Below are positions 33,799 through 41,617 of a stretch of DNA of 64,000 bases, piece by piece (within the stretch, counting starts at the first letter, position 1; every line of letters begins with the position of its first letter). The stretch is from Absicoccus porci (GTDB taxonomy: Bacteria > Bacillota_I > Bacilli_A > Erysipelotrichales > Erysipelotrichaceae): NCBI RefSeq assembly GCF_003725415.1, contig NZ_RJQC01000001.1, positions 482,418 through 546,417 on the forward strand, given 5' to 3'. Under the pieces are notes generated by a model. That model was not told where the DNA came from. It saw nothing but the letters and a program-made list of their open reading frames with translations, and made no database searches. The position numbers and the translations under genes are program-made.

Positions 33799-33804
33799 GA
33801 AGAT

Positions 33805-34011
33805 ATGGCAAAAGAAAAGAAAGAAAAAAAAGGTTGGGCATATTCCCCGGCGAATGTCATGCGAGAATTAAAAAAAGTAAAATGGCCAAGTGTAAAACAA
33901 CTTTCAAAAGATAGTTTATTGGTTATCGTCTTTACTCTTTTGTTTGGACTTTACTTTTTTGTGTGTGAAATATTATCAACTGGTTTAGTTTCTAAGATTG
34001 TTGGAAAGTAG
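33805..34011 (+). CDS. secE: Preprotein translocase subunit SecE
   Basis: 68 aa with the short single-helix form typical of Gram-positives. A lysine-rich N-terminus is followed by the conserved VMRELKKVKWPS and one membrane helix (about residues 40-60). It clamps SecY in the membrane channel. Six bases separate it from rpmG and nine from nusG. Confidence 0.93.
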   Translation: MAKEKKEKKGWAYSPANVMRELKKVKWPSVKQLSKDSLLVIVFTLLFGLYFFVCEILSTGLVSKIVGK

Positions 34012-34020
34012 GGAGTTTGA

Positions 34021-34572
34021 ATGGCAGATACAGACTTAAAAAAAGAATGGTATGTAGTCAATACATATGCCGGACAAGAAAACCGGGTCAAAGAAAATTT
34101 GGAACGTCGTATTAATACGATGGGTTTACAAGATAACTTATTTCAAATTGTAGTTGCTGAAGAAAAAGAAATTGAATATAAAAATGGAAAACCTGTAGAG
34201 AAGACCAAAAATTTGTTCTCTGGTTATTTATTAGTACAAATGATCATGTCGGATGAAGCTTGGTTTGCGGTTCGTAATACACCAGGGGTAACTGGATTTA
34301 TTGGTTCCAGTGGTAAAGGTGCCAAACCATTCCCTGTGCCACAAGAAGAAATCGATTCGGTATTACGACGTTTAGGCAATCAAGATCTAAATGTTGCGGT
34401 AGATTTCCAAGTTGGTGATACCGTTCAAATTTTAAATGGTCCATTTAAAAATTCAGAAGGTACCGTTGAAAGCATGAATGAAGAGAAAAAAGAAGCAACG
34501 GTATTATTGATTTTATTTGGTCGAGAAACACCTACCGATATTGCGTATCAAGATTTAAAGAAAGTCGAGTAA
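34021..34572 (+). CDS. nusG: Transcription termination/antitermination factor NusG
   Basis: 183 aa. NGN domain (WYVVNTYAGQENRVKENLERR ... NLFSGYLLVQM ... VRNTPGVTGFIG), then a KOW domain (QVGDTVQILNGPFKNSEGTVES). It binds RNA polymerase and affects pausing, Rho termination and coupling to ribosomes. The stop codon lies inside the loop of the terminator that follows. The usual ribosomal genes rplK and rplA do not follow; a HAD gene does. Confidence 0.95.
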   Translation: MADTDLKKEWYVVNTYAGQENRVKENLERRINTMGLQDNLFQIVVAEEKEIEYKNGKPVEKTKNLFSGYLLVQMIMSDEAWFAVRNTPGVTGFIGSSGKGAKPFPVPQEEIDSVLRRLGNQDLNVAVDFQVGDTVQILNGPFKNSEGTVESMNEEKKEATVLLILFGRETPTDIAYQDLKKVE

Positions 34573-34584
34573 GACTTTCTTTTT
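34557..34584 (+). terminator. Terminator of the cysS-nusG operon
   Basis: AAGAAAGTC-GAGTAA-GACTTTCTT with T-run; the nusG stop lies in the loop. Confidence 0.85.
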
Positions 34585-34590
34585 ATGCAT

Positions 34591-35370
34591 ATGAAAACAC
34601 TTGTATTTGATCTCGATGGAACGATGTATCGTGGCACCCAAATCATCGACACCGCTAAGCAATTTTTAGATTATTGTATCAAACAAAACATCCCGTATTT
34701 ATTCTTGACCAATAATTCTATGCGTACACCGCAAATTAATGTGGAACACATGGAAAATATGGGATATACAGGGATATCCGCCTCACAATTTTATAATAGT
34801 GCGATGGCTAGCTGTCAGTACGTAAAAGAAAAATATTCGGGCAGAAAAGCTTTTTTCATTGGTGAAAAAGGTATGGAACAAGCCTTGTTGGATGCAGGGT
34901 TTACCATTACGGATGATCATCCCGACTTTGTGTTTGTGGGTTTGACCAAAAAAGGTGACTATGCGATGTATTCCCATGCATTGACTTGTCTTCTACAAGG
35001 GGCTAAACTCATTGGAACCAATAAAGATCGTATCTTGGCAAAACCCGGCGGGTTTGAAGTGGGAAATGGCAGTGTTGTTGCCATGTTTGAATATGCGACA
35101 AACACCCAAAGTCCCGATATAGCTAAACCATCCAAAACGATGTTGGATTTGTTTCTACGCCATTTTCATCTCAAGAAAGAAGATGTGATCTTGATTGGTG
35201 ATAACTTAGAAACAGATATACGTTTAGGCTATGAAAATGGGGTACAAACAATTTTTGTCGAAACTGGTGTCCATACAAGAAAAGATATTGCGACATTGAA
35301 TATCCATCCCACTTGGATCGTATCCAATTTGATGGAATGTGTGGAGTATGATACAATACTTCAAGATTGA
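34591..35370 (+). CDS. NagD-type HAD-IIA phosphatase
   Basis: 259 aa from the ATG at 34591 (an ATG also exists at 34585). Motifs: DLDGTMYRG at the N-terminus, TNNS, and GDNLETDIRLGYENGVQTIFV. It belongs to the NagD/AraL group acting on small sugar or nucleotide phosphates. It begins right after the nusG terminator T-run with no visible ribosome-binding site and no -10 at the leaderless spacing, so translation initiation is unclear. secG follows after 14 bases. Confidence 0.85.
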   Translation: MKTLVFDLDGTMYRGTQIIDTAKQFLDYCIKQNIPYLFLTNNSMRTPQINVEHMENMGYTGISASQFYNSAMASCQYVKEKYSGRKAFFIGEKGMEQALLDAGFTITDDHPDFVFVGLTKKGDYAMYSHALTCLLQGAKLIGTNKDRILAKPGGFEVGNGSVVAMFEYATNTQSPDIAKPSKTMLDLFLRHFHLKKEDVILIGDNLETDIRLGYENGVQTIFVETGVHTRKDIATLNIHPTWIVSNLMECVEYDTILQD

Positions 35371-35384
35371 AAAGAGGAAGGAAC

Positions 35385-35615
35385 ATGGAAGATACCTTGA
35401 ATATTATTTTGATGATCGTTTCCGGATTGATCATTATCTTAACATTGCTACAGGGTGGAAAATCCGATGGTTTATCGGCAGCCTTTACCGGTAGCGGTGA
35501 TTTGAACTTATTTGCGGTACAAAAAGAAAGAGGACCCGAAAAAGTCATCAGTCGTTTGACATTGCTTTGTGGTATCGCGTTCTTTTGTTTAGTACTTGCA
35601 CTACAAGTCATTTAA
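35385..35615 (+). CDS. secG: Preprotein translocase subunit SecG
   Basis: 76 aa with two membrane helices (about 4-24 and 54-75) and the conserved central LQGGKSDGLSAAFTGSG. AGAGGAAGG precedes the ATG. It stimulates SecA-dependent export. secG next to rnr is a standard Firmicutes arrangement, although smpB is absent here. Confidence 0.92.
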   Translation: MEDTLNIILMIVSGLIIILTLLQGGKSDGLSAAFTGSGDLNLFAVQKERGPEKVISRLTLLCGIAFFCLVLALQVI

Positions 35616-35620
35616 GGTTA

Positions 35621-35640
35621 GGCCATTAAGGCCTTTTTTT
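35621..35640 (+). terminator. Weak terminator between secG and rnr
   Basis: AGGCC-ATTAA-GGCCT followed by six more T; the short stem suggests partial read-through into rnr. Confidence 0.6.
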
Positions 35641-35659
35641 GTGGAAGGAGGGAAGTTCT

Positions 35660-37723
35660 ATGGAAGATAAAATTTTGGCTCTATTTGATCAAAAACAAAA
35701 TTGGACATTAAACGAAATCGAGGCAGCTTTGAATCTACGCTCAACCGAAGCCTTTGTACAATTGGTAAAGACATTGAATGTATTGGAGGATAAACATATC
35801 CTATTGAACAATCATCATCACTATATGCGAATGGATGCCAATCAATATTTGGTTGGTAAGCTGAAAGATATCTCACGATTTGAATGGATGCTATCCGATG
35901 GCGTGCAGAAAATATATCTGCCTAAACATAAAAATGAAGGTCTGTTCGTTGATGATTTGGTTTTGGTTGATATCCAAACTAAAAAAGTAGTTCGTGTCTA
36001 TGAACATACGATTCATCAATTAACAGGTACGATGGTTAGACGAAAGAAACAATTGGTTTTTCATAGTGATATTGATTATCATTGTGAGTTTCAATTAAAA
36101 ACGATGGATCATTCACTTCGTCCAGGTACGAAAGTTGTTGCTCAAATCACAAATTATGCAAGACCAGTGGAAATCAAAATTAGTGAGATCATTGGCAACG
36201 AAAAAGATCCTGGTGTAGATATTACTTCCATGTTGTATGCCAATAAAGTGCGTATGCACTTTAATGAGAAAGTACAAAAAGAATTGAAGAAAATCCCTCA
36301 TGAAGTTCGTGATCAGGATCGGGAGAATCGTGTTGATCTGCGAAGCTTGATTACGTTTACGATTGATGGCGATGACGCGAAAGACTTTGATGACGCGATT
36401 TCCATTGAAAGAAAACCAAGCGGCTATCGTTTATACGTACATATTGCGGATGTCAGCCATTATGTACAAACCAAAAGCGCCATTGATCGCGAAGCTTTTG
36501 CTCGTTCCACAAGTATCTATGTATGTGATCGAGTCATTCCTATGTTACCTTTTGATCTATCCAATGGCATTTGTTCCTTGAATCCAAACGTGGATCGTTG
36601 CACATTGACCGTACAAATGGAAATTGATGCAACGGGTCATTGCACCTCCTACAAGATTTATCCATCTTTGATTCATTCCAATCAGCGTTGTACATATAAA
36701 AAAGTGAATCAATTGTTAGAAGGAAATGTTGTTTCCGAATATGCCCGTATTCGAAATCAATTATTCGATCTTGAAGCTTGTGCCTATCTTTTAGAAAACC
36801 AAGCAAAGGAACGAGGAGCCATTCAATTTGAAACCAAAGAACCAGCCATCGTTCTCAATGATAAAGGGAAAGCTGTCGATGTTTACGAAAAGACACGAGG
36901 CTATGCAGAAGAAATGATTGAACAATGTATGATTCTAGCCAATGTGTGTGTGGCCAACTGTTTACATCAAGCCCATTTACCTTGTATGTATCGTGTCCAT
37001 TTAAAACCCAATCCTGAAAAAGCGAGCACGATCAATACCATGGCCCTGGCATTACATTTATCCTATGATATTATGCCCGATGAAATTGAACCCAAAGTCT
37101 TAGCACAATTTTTATCATCCTTAGAAGAGAATGAAGCCTATCCAATTATTTCCATGATTAGTTTGCGAGCCATGGAAAAAGCCTATTATGATGCGGATTG
37201 TTTGGGGCACTTTGGCCTTGCTTTAGAAGAATATTGCCATTTTACTTCACCCATTCGACGGTATTCCGATTTGGTTGTTCATCGTATGTTACGAAAGTAT
37301 CTTTTTGAAAAACAAGATCGAGAGCAAGTATCGAAAGATATCCACGCGATTGGCCAGCAAGCCGAGCATGTATCGGAAAAAGAACGCGAAGCCATTGCTA
37401 TCGAACGCTTGGTCAATGATTATAAAAAAGCCGAATATATGCAGAAGAATATCGGCCGGGTCTATACAGGGATGATTTCCGGCGTACAGAAGTTTGGTTT
37501 CTTTGTGGAATTATCCAATACGATTGAGGGTTTAGTACCTGTGCATACGCTAATGGATGATTTCTATATCTTTGATGAAGATACCTTGACATTACAAGCT
37601 CGATCACAAAAAAAGGCCTATCAACTAGGCCAGAAAGTACGAGTTGTATGTACGGGTGTGGATGTACCAAAAGGACATGTTGAATTTGCTCTTACAACAA
37701 GCCAAAATGGGAAAAAGCATTGA
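35660..37723 (+). CDS. rnr: Ribonuclease R
   Basis: 687 aa from the ATG at 35660 with GGAGGGAAG upstream. An N-terminal winged-helix-like segment is followed by cold-shock domains (about 80-200). The RNB catalytic core has the metal motif TIDGDDAKDFDDAI (about 235-248), and an S1 domain ends the protein (about 605-685, GMISGVQKFGFFVEL). It is a 3'-to-5' exonuclease that unwinds structured RNA, taking part in rRNA quality control and tmRNA-linked decay. Its last 32 bases overlap the convergent HAD gene. Confidence 0.95.
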   Translation: MEDKILALFDQKQNWTLNEIEAALNLRSTEAFVQLVKTLNVLEDKHILLNNHHHYMRMDANQYLVGKLKDISRFEWMLSDGVQKIYLPKHKNEGLFVDDLVLVDIQTKKVVRVYEHTIHQLTGTMVRRKKQLVFHSDIDYHCEFQLKTMDHSLRPGTKVVAQITNYARPVEIKISEIIGNEKDPGVDITSMLYANKVRMHFNEKVQKELKKIPHEVRDQDRENRVDLRSLITFTIDGDDAKDFDDAISIERKPSGYRLYVHIADVSHYVQTKSAIDREAFARSTSIYVCDRVIPMLPFDLSNGICSLNPNVDRCTLTVQMEIDATGHCTSYKIYPSLIHSNQRCTYKKVNQLLEGNVVSEYARIRNQLFDLEACAYLLENQAKERGAIQFETKEPAIVLNDKGKAVDVYEKTRGYAEEMIEQCMILANVCVANCLHQAHLPCMYRVHLKPNPEKASTINTMALALHLSYDIMPDEIEPKVLAQFLSSLEENEAYPIISMISLRAMEKAYYDADCLGHFGLALEEYCHFTSPIRRYSDLVVHRMLRKYLFEKQDREQVSKDIHAIGQQAEHVSEKEREAIAIERLVNDYKKAEYMQKNIGRVYTGMISGVQKFGFFVELSNTIEGLVPVHTLMDDFYIFDEDTLTLQARSQKKAYQLGQKVRVVCTGVDVPKGHVEFALTTSQNGKKH

Positions 37724-38462
37724 TCAATCCATCTTTATCAACATCACTCGTTACATAATCGGCAATGGCTTTTACTTGGTCTAAGGCGTTGCCCATGGCC
37801 ACTCCGATATGGGCAAACTGCACCATTTCGGCATCATTGCCACCATCGCCAAAAGCCATCGTTTCATCTTTGTGAATGCCATAATGCTTGATCATGGCTT
37901 CCATTCCTTTGGCTTTGCCACCATCTAAAGGAATGATATCGGCTGCAAAATCAATCCATCGTACGATTTGCAGATGATGTGTATTTTTCAATACTTGCAT
38001 GTCTTGACTTTCTTTAGTCGCAATCATCATTTGATAGATATCTTGATGAAGGAGTGCATGTAGGTCATTTGTGATTGACATGGACTGATTCGCAATCGCA
38101 AAGTAGCGTTCCAGTTCCGATTGATAATAGGTGGCTTCTAATTTCTTGCTGGTGGTTAAAGCTACGGCTTTATGGAGTTGCTTGGCATTTTCCAATACGG
38201 TCATAATATCTTTATGCGAGAGAGGATTGGCATAAATTGTTTGTGTTGCATTGAAGCAATATTGACCATTGAATGTCAAAAAAGCATCAAAATGAATATG
38301 ATCAAAATGCGGTAGATAAAAACTAGGACGTCCTGTAGCTAATACGAGTTTAATGCCTTTAGCTTGTAACTGATGCAAAGCATTGATTAGTTTTGGTTCG
38401 ATTTGAGTTGCTCCCAAAGGAATCAACGTATTGTCAATATCAAAGAAAATAATTTTAATCAT
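37692..38462 (-). CDS. Cof-type HAD-IIB phosphatase
   Basis: 256 aa from the ATG at 38462. Motif I is FFDIDNTLI, motif II is LATGRP, the C2B cap lies in the middle, and motif IV is GDGGNDAEMVQFAHIGVAMGNA. Such enzymes act on sugar phosphates, FMN or PLP; the substrate is unknown. The ATG is six bases after a perfect TATAAT with a TTGACA 18 bases upstream, and no ribosome-binding site exists, so a leaderless mRNA is likely. Upstream in-frame starts would lie within or before the promoter. Confidence 0.85.
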   Translation of the reverse strand: MIKIIFFDIDNTLIPLGATQIEPKLINALHQLQAKGIKLVLATGRPSFYLPHFDHIHFDAFLTFNGQYCFNATQTIYANPLSHKDIMTVLENAKQLHKAVALTTSKKLEATYYQSELERYFAIANQSMSITNDLHALLHQDIYQMMIATKESQDMQVLKNTHHLQIVRWIDFAADIIPLDGGKAKGMEAMIKHYGIHKDETMAFGDGGNDAEMVQFAHIGVAMGNALDQVKAIADYVTSDVDKDGLINAFSHFGLL

Positions 38463-38468
38463 GCTCAA

Positions 38469-38498
38469 ATTATAAGGAACATCTTTATCACATGTCAA
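38469..38498 (-). promoter_or_regulatory. Consensus promoter with start codon at +1 (leaderless HAD gene)
   Basis: Minus strand TTGACA, an 18-base spacer, TATAAT, six bases, ATG. This is the clearest case of the leaderless arrangement in the window because both hexamers are perfect. Confidence 0.8.
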
Positions 38499-38533
38499 TC
38501 TTGGTAGTATCTTTGTCCAGATTGGTACTTGAT

Positions 38534-38561
38534 TTGACCCTTCACTGACCAAAGGTATAAT
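38534..38561 (+). promoter_or_regulatory. Promoter of the ankyrin/EF-G leader
   Basis: TTGACC, a 16-base spacer, TATAAT; predicted +1 near 38568, 23 bases before the mini-ORF start. Confidence 0.7.
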
Positions 38562-38590
38562 GGAACTGTCAAACGAAGGGAGTGATCAGT

Positions 38591-38656
38591 ATGAATCAAG
38601 GACAAGCTGTAGTTATGATTTTCATCGGTAATGGTTGCTCTTTTCGAGAGCTATAG
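38591..38656 (+). CDS. Putative 21-aa leader peptide or small protein
   Basis: MNQGQAVVMIFIGNGCSFRE plus a final Leu. AAGGGAGTG lies 6-7 bases before the ATG, a good Shine-Dalgarno. The peptide has a hydrophobic centre (AVVMIFIG) and one Cys. It ends directly in front of an intrinsic terminator, so a transcript of about 117 bases would encode only this peptide. It could be a regulatory leader peptide or a free small hydrophobic peptide; no family recognised. Confidence 0.45.
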   Translation: MNQGQAVVMIFIGNGCSFREL

Positions 38657-38684
38657 CTGGGTATTTGATGTATCCAGTTTTTTT
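38657..38684 (+). terminator. Intrinsic terminator in the leader (attenuator)
   Basis: CTGGGTA-TTTGATG-TATCCAG followed by seven T, located between a promoter and the ankyrin gene it serves. Confidence 0.8.
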
Positions 38685-38715
38685 CATACTTGATTCAATA
38701 TAAGGAGGATTCAAA

Positions 38716-39387
38716 ATGGATCAAAATTTCAACAAAGTATTCTGGGATGCATGTGCAAATGGTGATTTCCCAATGGCTGCTGCACAAATTAAAGCGGGTG
38801 CCGATGTGAACTATCAAAATGGTGATGGTCGTTCTGCCCTGATGCGTGCTGCCAAACGAGATAATAAGGATATCGTACAGCTTTTGATTGATAATGGTGC
38901 CGATGTAAATATGACGGATAATAATGGTAAGACGGCATTGATGGGTGCAGCAAAAAAGGGAAATCGTACAATTTGTAAAGCATTGATTTTAGCTGGAGCC
39001 GATGTGAATGCGAAAGACGATCGGGGTCGTACCGCTTTGATGCGTGCGGCATTCTTAGGTCGTGATCGTTGTGTTGGTGTTTTGTTGGATGCAGGTGCTG
39101 ATATCAATGCCCAAGATGAAGTGGGTCGTACTGCTTTGATGGAAGCATGTATTGCCTTTAAACGTGATACTGTAGCCATTTTATTGGATCGCAATGCGAA
39201 CGTAAATTTATTTGATAATAATGGATGCACAGCCTTAATGCGTGCCGCTTATGGTGGATATCCTAGTTTGATTGAAAAATTGTTGGCTTATGATGCCGAT
39301 AAAGATATGTTAGACAAACAAGGACGTACAGCTTTGGATTATGTACGTGAATCCAATCGTGCTCAATTGGAGCCAATCTTAAGATAG
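38716..39387 (+). CDS. Ankyrin-repeat protein
   Basis: 223 aa composed of about seven ankyrin repeats of 33 residues. After an N-terminal capping repeat they appear as GRSALMRAAKR, GKTALMGAAKK, GRTALMRAAFL, GRTALMEACIA, GCTALMRAAYG and GRTALDYVRES, with GAD[VI]N loops. There is no signal peptide, so it should act in the cytosol as a binding scaffold. AGGAGG precedes the ATG. An EF-G-like GTPase begins 14 bases downstream, suggesting a joint role, although the target is not known. Confidence 0.88.
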   Translation: MDQNFNKVFWDACANGDFPMAAAQIKAGADVNYQNGDGRSALMRAAKRDNKDIVQLLIDNGADVNMTDNNGKTALMGAAKKGNRTICKALILAGADVNAKDDRGRTALMRAAFLGRDRCVGVLLDAGADINAQDEVGRTALMEACIAFKRDTVAILLDRNANVNLFDNNGCTALMRAAYGGYPSLIEKLLAYDADKDMLDKQGRTALDYVRESNRAQLEPILR

Positions 39388-39401
39388 TAGGAGCCATAAC
39401 T

Positions 39402-41471
39402 ATGAGAGATTATTTAAGTAATGAAGTTCGAAACGTGACTGTCATGGGTCATAGTGGATCGGGTAAAACAGCGGTCATGGAATCTTTATTGTATTTCACG
39501 AAAGCAACCGATCGATTTGGCAAAACATCCGAAGGCTCTTCCATGATTGATTTTGATCCAGAAGAAATTAAGCGAGGTGCAAGTATCTATACAACGATCA
39601 TCCCCATCGAATGGGATAATTCGAAAATCAATTTTATTGATACACCTGGCTATTTGGATTATGTTGGTGAACAAGAAGCAGGATTTGCGGTTGGTGACAA
39701 TATCTTAATTGTTGCGGATGCTCGTGATCCATTGGCTTCTGGAACTAAATTGGCTTATAAAAAAGCAGTTCAAGCTAAAAAACCAGCCATTTTCTTTATT
39801 AACCATTTGGATGATCCAGATACAGATTTTGAAACAGCATATGATGCCTTGCGTGAGCAATTTGGTAAAAATGTCATTCCGTTTGAATTGCCTATTGTTG
39901 AAGATCATACTATTGTTGGTTCTGTCAATATCATTCGCAATAAAGCATGGTACTATAAAGGACCAAAAGCCAATGAAAGCGTAGCCCAACCTGTACCTGA
40001 AGAATTGGAAGATGCCGTGAGCATTTATAAAGATCAGATTGCCGAAGCCGTTGCGATGGGCGATGACGAATTGATGGAAAAATTCTTTTCTGGCGAGGCA
40101 TTCAGTGATGCTGAATTAACACGCGGTGTTCGTATTGGCATTCGAAATGGTGAAATTGTTCCGGTCTATTCAGGTAGTGCTACGGAAATGATTGGTATTC
40201 GTCGTTTGATGGATTTAATCGTTGATTATTTCCCAACGTATTCAGAAAAAGGGTTGTATGTGGCAACAACACCAAAAGGTGAAAAAGTCGAATTGATGAC
40301 GAGTGAAACCGAAACATTGACAGCACAAGTATTCAAAACGATCATGGATCCATTTGTCGGTCGTATTTCGTATTTAAAAGTGTTAAGTGGTGTATTGTCC
40401 AGCGATTCAACAGTTTATAATGCATCCAATGGACAACCTGAAAAGATCAGTGCCATCTATACGATCAAGGGAAAACATCAGACTGCTATTGGTAAACTGT
40501 TTACTGGTGATATTGGTGCGGTCACAAAACTTCAAAATACACATACCAATGATACATTGTGTGAAAAAGATAAATTATTGATGGCAGATCCAATCCAATT
40601 TGATACACCAATGTATGGACAAGCTATTTTCCCTAAAACGAAAAACGATGAAGATAAATTATCAACAGGTTTAGCTCGTTTATTAGAAGAAGATCCTACG
40701 TTTAAAGTAGAGAACAATCCCGAAACCAAAGAAACCGTTTTATATGGTGTCGGCGATCAACACTTAGATGTTTTATTGAGCAAATTGGCAAATAAGTATA
40801 AAGTCAATGTCACCAAGGCGGATCCAAAAGTCACGTATCGTGAAACCATAACGAAAAAAGCAACAGGTGAAGGTCGTCATAAGAAACAGTCCGGTGGACA
40901 TGGACAGTTTGGTCATGTTTTTGTAGATTTTGAACCAAATCCAGATGAAGAAGAAATGGTCTTTGATGAAAAAGTATTTGGTGGTGCTGTTCCGAAACAA
41001 TATTTCCCGGCTGTTGAGACTGGTTTGCGTGAATGTTGTGAAGCAGGACCATTGGCCGGCTATAAGATGGTCAATTTGAAAACAACATTGATGGATGGTA
41101 AATATCATGATGTGGATTCCAGCGAAATGGCATTTAAATTAGCGGCTCACTTGGCTTTCAAAGATGCGATGACCAAAGCTCATCCAATCTTACTCGAACC
41201 AATCATGAATGTAACGATAGAAGTACCAGATAGTTATACCGGAACCATTATTGGTGATTTGAATAAACGTCGAGGTGCCATTATGGGTATGGAACCAGTG
41301 GATGATAACCAAATCATTACCGCACAAGTTCCACTTGCTGAAATGTTACGATATGCGCTTGATCTTCGCAGTATGTCACAAGGTTTAGGCAGCTATACCA
41401 TGGAAATGGATCGTTATGATCCAGTTCCTGATAATATCAGTCAGAAGATCATTGCTCAACATCAAAAATAG
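39402..41471 (+). CDS. EF-G-like translational GTPase (FusA2-type paralogue)
   Basis: 689 aa with the five-domain EF-G layout. The P-loop is GHSGSGKT (residues 16-23), unlike GHVDAGKT of canonical EF-G. G3 is DTPG in FIDTPGYLDY. The G4 motif is NHLD at 134-137 in place of NKxD. Domain IV contains GGHGQFGHVFVDFEP and the C-terminal domain MGMEPVDDNQIITAQVPLAEM. These features fit the accessory EF-G2/FusA2 group, whose role is uncertain (stress, recycling or ribosome regulation). It is encoded in an operon with the ankyrin protein. The His in G4 may alter guanine recognition. Confidence 0.85.
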   Translation: MRDYLSNEVRNVTVMGHSGSGKTAVMESLLYFTKATDRFGKTSEGSSMIDFDPEEIKRGASIYTTIIPIEWDNSKINFIDTPGYLDYVGEQEAGFAVGDNILIVADARDPLASGTKLAYKKAVQAKKPAIFFINHLDDPDTDFETAYDALREQFGKNVIPFELPIVEDHTIVGSVNIIRNKAWYYKGPKANESVAQPVPEELEDAVSIYKDQIAEAVAMGDDELMEKFFSGEAFSDAELTRGVRIGIRNGEIVPVYSGSATEMIGIRRLMDLIVDYFPTYSEKGLYVATTPKGEKVELMTSETETLTAQVFKTIMDPFVGRISYLKVLSGVLSSDSTVYNASNGQPEKISAIYTIKGKHQTAIGKLFTGDIGAVTKLQNTHTNDTLCEKDKLLMADPIQFDTPMYGQAIFPKTKNDEDKLSTGLARLLEEDPTFKVENNPETKETVLYGVGDQHLDVLLSKLANKYKVNVTKADPKVTYRETITKKATGEGRHKKQSGGHGQFGHVFVDFEPNPDEEEMVFDEKVFGGAVPKQYFPAVETGLRECCEAGPLAGYKMVNLKTTLMDGKYHDVDSSEMAFKLAAHLAFKDAMTKAHPILLEPIMNVTIEVPDSYTGTIIGDLNKRRGAIMGMEPVDDNQIITAQVPLAEMLRYALDLRSMSQGLGSYTMEMDRYDPVPDNISQKIIAQHQK

Positions 41472-41496
41472 ATCCAAGTTTTCTTGGGTCTTTTTT
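41471..41496 (+). terminator. Terminator of the ankyrin/EF-G operon
   Basis: GATCCAAG-TTTT-CTTGGGTC followed by six T. Its 3' arm overlaps the TTGGGT -35 box of the next gene. Confidence 0.9.
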
Positions 41497-41512
41497 CTTT
41501 GTGGTGTATAAT
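41484..41512 (+). promoter_or_regulatory. Promoter of the ECF S-component gene
   Basis: TTGGGT, a 17-base spacer, TATAAT; predicted +1 at 41519, the first base of a base-paired leader. Confidence 0.6.
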
Positions 41513-41518
41513 CAAAAA

Positions 41519-41617
41519 GGCAAGTCAAAACTGATCGATTAACAGTCATTGACAAGAATGCCAGATGATTTATTTACATCGTATCCTTTAGGAACGAGAG
41601 TAGGAGGAAAATTGAAT
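41519..41617 (+). promoter_or_regulatory. Structured 5' leader of the ECF S-component gene (possible riboswitch)
   Basis: The leader begins GGCA at +1 and folds by eye into a nested hairpin: GGCA/TGCC (41519-41522 with 41559-41562), GTCA/TGAC (41524-41527 with 41550-41553) and ACTG/CAGT (41530-41533 with 41543-41546). A second hairpin GATG/CATC (41564-41567 with 41577-41580) and a small TCC-TTTA-GGA precede AGGAGG. No known vitamin riboswitch consensus is recognised. Confidence 0.4.

Larger units (their letters stand above)
38568..38715 (+). promoter_or_regulatory. Attenuator-type 5' leader of the ankyrin/EF-G operon
   Basis: From the predicted +1 the leader contains a 21-codon ORF (38591-38656). 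A small hairpin GCTCT-TTTC-GAGAGC lies at its end, then an intrinsic terminator (38657-38684). After that comes CTTGATTCA (38689-38697), which is fully complementary to TGAATCAAG (38592-38600) at the start of the ORF. The 9-bp long-range stem would enclose the terminator and ends six bases before the AGGAGG of the ankyrin gene. The design suggests translation of the mini-ORF or a ligand controls read-through or ribosome access. No known riboswitch class was recognised. Confidence 0.55.

Noticed and set aside
35171..35611. 146-codon minus-strand ORF across the HAD and secG genes
   Set aside because: Antisense to two recognised genes, no start signal, no domain.
38663..38715. Ankyrin leader as a known vitamin or metal riboswitch
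   Set aside because: None of the familiar aptamer core sequences is present; only generic pairing and a terminator are seen.
41558..41617. N-terminal extension of the ECF S component from the in-frame ATG at 41558
   Set aside because: No ribosome-binding site precedes that ATG, it lies within the structured leader, and AGGAGG fits the ATG at 41618.
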